A stretch of 26,251 bases of DNA from a virus. Position numbers and translations under genes: made by a program. The DNA lies in IMG/VR virus record IMGVR_UViG_3300047358_000462, positions 1 to 26,251 of that record; one strand, 5' to 3'. How positions within the stretch are numbered: position 1 is the stretch's first letter; each line of letters begins with the position of its first letter. The notes beneath the pieces are model-generated. The model searched no databases, was not told where the DNA came from, and worked only from the letters and a program-made list of their open reading frames with translations. Shown here piece by piece: positions 22,601 to 26,251 of the stretch.

Positions 22601-22752
22601 TGCCTTTTACCTGTAATGTTATACCAGATGCTTTACCAGCAGCTTTTCCACAAACATTCGGTAAGGATGCGGTAACAAATTGGGCAAACAATGATTGGGT
22701 AACTATCGGGCAATGCACAAACAAGAATGTAGTTTTAGCTGAAAAAGAATAA
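19648..22752 (+). CDS. Giant adaptor fusion: connector, sugar-binding-like modules, repeat stalk and C-terminal domain
   Basis: At 1034 aa this is the largest gene. Residues 1-~305 resemble a head-to-tail adaptor (LLAEYINDAVKYCWDYYPWA, then later TPAIKVYAYKAFLIADGQHE). Two units inside it (about 70-106 and 112-145, with VYYQGKYYRT and WSETGVYFIGAKVKYND) look like CBM5/12-type carbohydrate-binding motifs. Residues ~320-558 are about ten repeats of 20-25 aa around GRNVVRSG/GKNAVKKG, predicting a beta stalk. Residues ~560-1034 form a large unrecognised domain. It starts ATGA-coupled to the gene at 19301. It may form the connector plus a surface-exposed appendage. I see no stop or frameshift between the parts. 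It carries a GTTTAAAC site at 20552. Confidence 0.72.
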   Translation: MRSVTYTKVKEGVAAMAGIDPTSILSHENVLLAEYINDAVKYCWDYYPWAEFTKTEVRYFRDQYDPTTIYSPDQEVYYQGKYYRTYLGAGAGVLPTDVRNWVEVGDVDAAPEWSETGVYFIGAKVKYNDKLYLVPNESEQPDIPYCFEIDGKLPDQFFTELDETFDRFIAYEQTGKDVIGTCLSITLDDPRYNDTTPLNWREDREGIYIEPYEKSFNQVWLRYRLEAPTFTSQSNSEEVPNFLTPAIKVYAYKAFLIADGQHEKAQLQDIYGLDLLVRELDKLDMQQDRAAPFTITKEPYRRLNAKQNAVAPVTADKIGALKSATITSSVSISSNSFAKNAVVKAYIVGDPIFTLIVFAENMVRKGFPACHLRVKSIVKGINAVKYGIAESVSRIRTGKAYRSINFGQVRGLKLRMVLSPPISTSVTMKLTSQGRNVVRSSAVQSMPIAVTLNSNGRNVVRSGRSTIPVKVCFKYDQVVGRNLVRKGTSVMPLGIGSDFTGRNVVQRGSATSSLQFQSTFIGKNAVKKAIPTAIVSISSTFLYRRVRHGSATSQITYTITNDGDSSVQLFNTRTTPQTDAFLDGFVEGYFANSSHKYIWFEAHGQHTSPMNGNTPYVDQTARRLAHIETSELFNRNQQFKLVHVDDFKDEVFFDNLQMDYRDLPFNQADSSGFSWFNGSATANNPTSQQPYEKMLLINKTPVNVFLPATNSLSGQFAHAGDPQETIQAYIIAYFADPAIRYTDRQYCNLMYPEEQLPWNNQRWYGEVDRSEPAAAGSSTSFYNMPFSGGQSNAKNNLEFHSGSASAGDDPLFCKNIAYQIRFRLLVKNKHYEMENDPNSNAVFANSFYQTPMRLHNNNCLMSLSSNANATYVNQNPKERMVSISGGYWINRNYPVNMAAPTQPDVGFLFQAIMFAGQQQAADVNSKNFGTEVQPYREHMIPHSPAKGYTTPYPAAQDPWDEYQDEDSRNSSSVANFGVSFADLKMPFTCNVIPDALPAAFPQTFGKDAVTNWANNDWVTIGQCTNKNVVLAEKE
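20605..21322 (+). repeat. DNA encoding ten 20-25-aa GRNVVRSG-type repeats
   Basis: The stalk of the adaptor fusion consists of degenerate in-frame repeats, the best being GRNVVRSS (residues 434-441), GRNVVRSG (456-463), GRNLVRKG (480-487), GRNVVQRG (501-508) and GKNAVKKA (522-529). They are spaced 21-24 residues apart. Protein-level conservation exceeds DNA identity, so the copies are old. Similar structural repeats occur in phage virion proteins. Confidence 0.75.
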
Positions 22753-22785
22753 TTTTTTAACAACAAATAAAGAGAGGATATAATA

Positions 22786-23217
22786 ATGAGTCAGGCAACG
22801 GATTACATGGAGGAAAAATTTCTGGATGCATTAGCATCTTTAGGAAGTTTTGATTTCGCAACAGGAACGATAACATCAGGGTCAGGTGGTTTCATTGGGC
22901 TTTTTACAGGAGCACCAAGTGATAGCTCATCTGGCACGGAGGTAAGCACTAGTGGTACAGCTTATGTGCGCGTACAAATCGGATCAGCTGGTCAGGGCAG
23001 TTTTGGTGCTGCTTCAGGTGGTGAGATAACTAATGACGCAGAATTTCGCTGGTCAGACGCTCAAGCAGACTGGGGAACAATAACCCATGTCGGTTTGTTC
23101 GATGCTAGTACATCTGGAAACTTGCTGGTTTATGGTCAGTTACAGAGTGCTGTAGCAATAGAAACTGGAGACATTTTTAAAGTCCCAACTGGTGGATTTA
23201 CGATCCAGATGAATTAA
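22786..23217 (+). CDS. Phage virion beta-protein (tail/decoration family)
   Basis: GAGAGGA lies before ATG 22786. The 143-aa product has Gly/Ser-rich beta segments (GFIGLFTGAPSDSSSGTEVS) and a conserved-looking DWGTITHVGLFDASTSGNLL-like segment near residue 95. This is typical of a family of small phage structural proteins found beside tail or appendage genes. It may decorate the capsid or act as an appendage foot. It shares its stop with the next ATG (TAATG). Confidence 0.62.
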   Translation: MSQATDYMEEKFLDALASLGSFDFATGTITSGSGGFIGLFTGAPSDSSSGTEVSTSGTAYVRVQIGSAGQGSFGAASGGEITNDAEFRWSDAQADWGTITHVGLFDASTSGNLLVYGQLQSAVAIETGDIFKVPTGGFTIQMN

Positions 23218-23651
23218 TGTTTCGATGGGTAGTAATTTTATTCTCATGCCTCTTTCTTGTTAGTTGTAGTGTAAGCATGAAGTCTCTTCTTCCACCATCA
23301 TTAGCGATTGTGGGAGGAGGGGCTGGTGCTGCAATCACAGGAGGGAATCCTGCTGGTGCTGCACTAGGTGCTGGTGCAGGGAGTGCTGCTGGGTCTTTGA
23401 TGGTTATGGACTCAAATGCTCGTGAGGATAAGATTATGATGGTCGAGGCTTTAACCTCTGGGGATGTAGATAAATTGGTCGATTCCAAGCTTCAAGGTGC
23501 AAAAGACAATGGCTTCTTCGATCATGTGTTTCAGGAAATATATGGAGTTATAAAATTGTGCGTAATTGGATTAGCAGCTTGGTTCATCGTGCCGATGATT
23601 TACTCCCACTATCGAGCAAAGAAAACAGAAAAGAAATGGAAACAAACTTAG
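23217..23651 (+). CDS. Lipoprotein with glycine zipper and C-terminal membrane helix
   Basis: The N-terminus is a lipoprotein signal peptide (MFRWVVILFSCLFLVSCS) with lipobox LVSC, cleavage before Cys17. A Gly/Ala-rich hydrophobic segment follows (about 31-64, with repeated GAG/GAA) resembling a glycine zipper. Near the C-terminus is a membrane helix (VIKLCVIGLAAWFIVPMIY) and a basic tail. Such proteins may insert into the cell envelope during DNA entry, or may block superinfection or take part in lysis; context (among tail genes) does not decide. It overlaps the next membrane gene by 16 nt. Confidence 0.6.
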   Translation: MFRWVVILFSCLFLVSCSVSMKSLLPPSLAIVGGGAGAAITGGNPAGAALGAGAGSAAGSLMVMDSNAREDKIMMVEALTSGDVDKLVDSKLQGAKDNGFFDHVFQEIYGVIKLCVIGLAAWFIVPMIYSHYRAKKTEKKWKQT

Positions 23652-23869
23652 TATTTTATGCCCTCCAATGTGTAAGCGGATGTCTTTTCGCAGTAGGTGG
23701 ATTTATGATTAAGTCCGTATTCGGAGAAATGAAATGCCAGTCGCAGAGAATTAATAGGCTGGAGGTTGATATGGCAAGAAATACAAGTGAAAACGAAACT
23801 CTGTTTAAACGCTTAGATGGCATCGAAACAAAACTAGATAAACTACTCGAAAACTGGAGAACTAATTAG
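23636..23869 (+). CDS. Small membrane protein with coiled coil (77 aa)
   Basis: I chose ATG 23636 (METNLVFYALQCVSG) because an upstream in-frame ATG at 23558 would overlap the lipoprotein by 94 nt. One membrane helix (FYALQCVSGCLFAVGGFMI) is followed by an amphipathic coiled coil (RINRLEVDMARNTSENETLF, then LDGIETKLDKLLENW). This topology occurs in small phage holin-like or tail-associated proteins. It overlaps the tail-hub gene by one base. It contains a GTTTAAAC site at 23803. Confidence 0.55.
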   Translation: METNLVFYALQCVSGCLFAVGGFMIKSVFGEMKCQSQRINRLEVDMARNTSENETLFKRLDGIETKLDKLLENWRTN

Positions 23870-25395
23870 TGCCTAAGTTCCGTTCACATGGTCAGCTTGA
23901 TGATCCATACCAAGAAGATGGTGATGCATTATTTACCGGTATGGACGCTTTTACCGATCCTACGCTTTTGCAAGAAGGCATGGTTCAGCTTAGCCTCAAT
24001 ATGAGAATGGAAAATGGGACTGCACGAGTACGCAAAGGTTTAAATTTAGTCAGAACATTTTCTGAACCTGTACAGGAGCTTTTAGAATTTAGTGATCCCG
24101 ATGGAACGCATGACATTTTAGCAATCACAGCACAAGCTGCACAGGGTGTAACTGATGCTACAAAAGTTTTAACGCTGGCAAGTCCAGTAACGAACGCTAC
24201 AGCAATACAAGCATTTAATGAGGTCATAGTTTTTGATGAAGGTCAAAGACCACAATCATCAGATGGTGATAACTCATTTATACAATTTACAAATAGTCCT
24301 ACTATAAATGATCCTGCGTTTACTCAATGCCCCAACGCAGGATTTGGTCACTACCTTGCCAATAGGTTAATCGTTCCAGACTATGCAGATTCAAGCACAA
24401 CAATTCTAGTAAGTGACATTTTATCATCTAATAATTTCAACATTAGTGAAGGGGAGTTTTTTGTAAATAAGGGAACAAATGATAAAATTTTAGCCTTTGC
24501 CAGTTTTCAAGAAAATCAGCTGCTCTGCCTAAATAACCGATCCGTCCATATTGTATCAAATATTCATTCACTCCAAAGTGCAAGTTTTGAGGTCACGAGG
24601 CAGTATGGAATAGCCGGCAACAAAGCTTACGCACAGAATGGCAGCTATATTTATTTTGTTTCAAATGAAGGCAATATTCAGGTGCTTGTACCCAGTAGCG
24701 ATCCAGCGAAAGGACTGGGCATAAGTATCAGCAAGGTAACACTAGATCAACAACCTTTGTCCAGACCTATCCAGCCAATCGTTAATCAGATTAATTTGGC
24801 AGCAATTGATAAGTCAATCGTTCACTACCATAAGAACAGGGTTTTCTTTGCAGTTCCGTATTCAGCTGATCTTTCAAATCCGGCAACTGAGCCAACAGCT
24901 GTACTTGTTTATAATTCATTAAATTCTGTCTGGGAATCGATAGATATATTGCCAGTAGGGATAACTGCAATGGCAAGTTTAAACGGAAAGATGTATGTTT
25001 CTGCTGGTGATAAAGTGTACGAATATGAAGAGTCACTTTCTGATGATACGAATCCAATTTTGGGTAAAATAATAACAAGACAATACAATTTAGGGAGCAG
25101 GGGCATTAAAAAATTTGTTAGAGGTACTATTGGTTATTCTGGAGAAGTAGGAGCAAGCACAGCAATATCAGTTCATACTAAAAATCCAGATAATATAATT
25201 ATCTCAAAGGTGATAGTAGAGTCGGATAATAAGTTTAATAGACTTACAAGATTCAACGCAAGAAAGCGTGGATATACAGCTCAAGTTGAAGTCAATGCAC
25301 AGAGTGGATCAACATTGCAAAGCGAGATCAATAGAGTGTCTATAGAGGGATTTGTCGGGCATGGAAGAGCAGGAGGTATTTTCGATGGCAATTAG
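23869..25395 (+). CDS. Tail hub/nozzle-like protein (beta-propeller candidate)
   Basis: The start is GTG 23869. The 508-aa product begins MPKFRSHGQLDDPYQEDGDA and has LFTGMDAFTDPTLLQEGMVQ followed by LSLNMRMENGTARVRKGLN, the N-terminal style of phage tail proteins that form the nozzle or stabilise packaged DNA (T7 gp12 or P22 gp10-like). Repeated beta segments such as NRLIVPDYADSSTTILVSD, FQENQLLCLNNRSVHIVSN and LNGKMYVSAGDKVYEYEES suggest a propeller. It would sit at the tail tip or between connector and appendages. Family assignment is moderate. Confidence 0.6.
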   Translation: MPKFRSHGQLDDPYQEDGDALFTGMDAFTDPTLLQEGMVQLSLNMRMENGTARVRKGLNLVRTFSEPVQELLEFSDPDGTHDILAITAQAAQGVTDATKVLTLASPVTNATAIQAFNEVIVFDEGQRPQSSDGDNSFIQFTNSPTINDPAFTQCPNAGFGHYLANRLIVPDYADSSTTILVSDILSSNNFNISEGEFFVNKGTNDKILAFASFQENQLLCLNNRSVHIVSNIHSLQSASFEVTRQYGIAGNKAYAQNGSYIYFVSNEGNIQVLVPSSDPAKGLGISISKVTLDQQPLSRPIQPIVNQINLAAIDKSIVHYHKNRVFFAVPYSADLSNPATEPTAVLVYNSLNSVWESIDILPVGITAMASLNGKMYVSAGDKVYEYEESLSDDTNPILGKIITRQYNLGSRGIKKFVRGTIGYSGEVGASTAISVHTKNPDNIIISKVIVESDNKFNRLTRFNARKRGYTAQVEVNAQSGSTLQSEINRVSIEGFVGHGRAGGIFDGN

Positions 25396-25906
25396 AGCTA
25401 TTGTTACACCAGCAGCACCTCCAGAAGTCGGAACAGATGTCCTGACTGCATTGCGGAATATACAAGCTCCAGAGGTCTTTGTCCCTACAAGTCATATACA
25501 AATCGGGAATGGTGAAAAGATTACAATCCAGACAGGTGGGGAGCTGGTGGTTAACGGAACTCTTAGCGGAGTTAATCTAGGCACAGGGTCAGGCTCAGGA
25601 GGTGGTGCAACTAACTTAGACCAGTTAACTGATGTGGCTACTTCTAATGTCGCTGCTGGACATGTCCTTAAATATAACGGAACAAATTTTGTAAATACTG
25701 CTGAGTCAACTCCTCAACTATCCATTGGTAATTTAACAGATGTAACATCAGCAAATTATGCAGACAACTCCGTGCTGCAGTTTGACTCTGCAAGTGAATC
25801 ATGGGTAAGTCGTAGTGAGGTCGATTTTATCGAGGGTCACATTGATGGTGGAGTAGCAAACTCAACATTTGATATAAGCCTCAATATAGATGGAGGATCA
25901 GCATGA
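25385..25906 (+). CDS. Tail appendage protein with LTDV repeats (173 aa)
   Basis: I chose ATG 25385 (MAIRAIVTPAAPPEVG), which overlaps the hub stop by 11 nt; an in-frame upstream ATG at 25352 lies deep in the previous gene. A Gly/Ser linker (GTGSGSGGGATN) separates a beta N-terminus (IQIGNGEKITIQTGGELVVN) from two repeats, NLDQLTDVA...VLKYNGTNFVN and IGNLTDVT...VLQFDSASESWVS. This is a pattern of phage fibre or appendage proteins. Probable trimeric fibre part. Confidence 0.65.
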   Translation: MAIRAIVTPAAPPEVGTDVLTALRNIQAPEVFVPTSHIQIGNGEKITIQTGGELVVNGTLSGVNLGTGSGSGGGATNLDQLTDVATSNVAAGHVLKYNGTNFVNTAESTPQLSIGNLTDVTSANYADNSVLQFDSASESWVSRSEVDFIEGHIDGGVANSTFDISLNIDGGSA

Positions 25907-26142
25907 GCGTAAGACGCATTCAGATCAGGCGCGATACTTTTCAGAATTTTTCAAATTTGAATGTTACGCTACATCAGGGTGAACTCGGTTTAGATATTAC
26001 CAATAAAAGAATCAAGGTTGGTGACGGATTCACATCATGGAATAATTTAGAATACATTGAGAAAAACGCTATGGATGAGATCAGAACTGAGTACGGGGAT
26101 GAGGTCAGCTTTAGTACAAATTATGAACTATATAAACAATAA
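25903..26142 (+). CDS. Fibre-associated small protein with Mtd_N-like motif (79 aa)
   Basis: The product starts MSVRRIQIRRDTFQNFSNLN and contains HQGELGLDITNKRIKVGDGF followed by TSWNNLEYI. This is the motif I associate with the N-terminal domain of major tropism determinant and related fibre proteins (GELG...D..+.KVGDG...W..L). These domains attach receptor-binding proteins to the tail. Here the motif makes up almost the whole protein. Its start overlaps the upstream stop. No reverse transcriptase or template repeat of a diversity-generating retroelement is seen in the window. Confidence 0.7.
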   Translation: MSVRRIQIRRDTFQNFSNLNVTLHQGELGLDITNKRIKVGDGFTSWNNLEYIEKNAMDEIRTEYGDEVSFSTNYELYKQ

Positions 26143-26147
26143 ATAAA

Positions 26148-26251
26148 ATGTCAGAACCAACAGATATACTAGGGAAGATCGGTAAAAAAGTTGCCGAAGA
26201 AATTAAATCTGTCAAAGACTCAGTAACTTCCATAAGCGAGGTAGCTGGTGA
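26148..26251 (+). CDS. Start of a further tail/fibre gene (partial)
   Basis: ATG 26148 opens a frame that continues past the window end. The first residues are MSEPTDILGKIGKKVAEEIK, followed by a helical segment (VKDSVTSISEVAG), like the N-terminal coiled coil of phage fibre proteins. The product is cut by the window edge, so nothing more can be said. Confidence 0.55.
   Translation, partial: MSEPTDILGKIGKKVAEEIKSVKDSVTSISEVAG

Larger units (their letters stand above)
969..24984. repeat. Eleven dispersed GTTTAAAC palindromes
   Basis: Copies start at 969, 3971, 5807, 6551, 10220, 14489, 15502, 16465, 20552, 23803 and 24977. All lie inside genes, and they fall in two codon phases (for example Arg-Leu-Asn and Phe-Lys-Arg/His), so the selected unit is DNA. 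The right-hand flanking base is always a purine and the left one is a pyrimidine in 9 of 11, extending the palindrome to YGTTTAAACR. Less than one copy is expected by composition. Confidence 0.8.

Noticed and set aside
25903-26142. Diversity-generating retroelement linked to the Mtd_N-like protein
   Set aside because: No reverse transcriptase and no template/variable repeat pair in the window; the Mtd_N-like motif alone is common in fibre proteins.
1-26251. Prophage boundary or host flank within the window
   Set aside because: No host-like genes, no intact tRNA, and phage genes continue on both sides of the attachment site.
1-26251. CRISPR array, transposase or insertion sequence
   Set aside because: The only regular direct repeats are the six iterons in the initiator gene, which have coding spacers and no CRISPR-like repeat; no transposase motif is seen.

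Overview
This window is a continuous stretch of a tailed double-stranded DNA bacteriophage (Caudoviricetes). All supported genes are on the plus strand, packed with short overlaps (ATGA, TAATG, GTGA), and the DNA is A+T-rich (roughly 40% G+C by eye). A terminase, a ~700-residue portal protein, a scaffold-like protein, a major capsid candidate and tail/appendage genes follow each other in the usual head-to-tail order. No tape-measure or sheath gene is seen, which suggests a short-tailed (podovirus-like) particle. The host cannot be named. The phage can probably integrate, because an attP carrying the 3' half of a tRNA-Cys gene lies next to a tyrosine integrase. There is phage DNA on both sides of that site and no 5' half of the tRNA, so this is the unintegrated or circularised arrangement, not a prophage junction.

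Layout. 1-273: end of an upstream gene and a small acidic ORF. 353-2408: SprT-like metalloprotease and small accessory genes. 2435-3613: attP and integrase. 3621-7444: DNA metabolism, with a Holliday-junction-resolvase-like nuclease, ERF-family annealing protein, DEDD exonuclease, SSB-like protein, replication initiator with an internal iteron array, DnaC-like helicase loader and a tiny membrane peptide. No DNA polymerase is present, so replication probably uses the host replisome in a lambda O/P-like way. 7444-10561: small genes, a second PD-(D/E)XK nuclease and a sigma-region-4-like regulator, plus a G-rich, poorly coding stretch near 8.31-8.64 kb. 10558-12186: terminase large subunit. 12253-13208: small genes, including a HTH protein. 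13171-19279: portal, three very basic small proteins, metallophosphoesterase, scaffold-like protein, capsid. 19301-26251: a very large adaptor fusion protein, a virion beta-protein, a lipoprotein and membrane protein pair, a tail hub/nozzle-like protein and tail-appendage genes running off the window.

The points most worth following up are: (i) the exonuclease at 4878-5579 has its motifs in the order ExoII-ExoIII-ExoI, a circular permutation with a remnant of a second ExoII at its C-terminus; (ii) six TTTGACAGCAA-type iterons beside an A/T tract inside the initiator gene form a likely origin; (iii) the palindrome GTTTAAAC occurs 11 times, all inside genes, far above expectation; (iv) GGCC is absent from all 26 kb; (v) three upstream elements (TTGC-N4-TGTGTACA) lie exactly 35-36 nt before start codons that lack a Shine-Dalgarno sequence, suggesting leaderless transcripts. 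All counts here were made by reading and should be recomputed.
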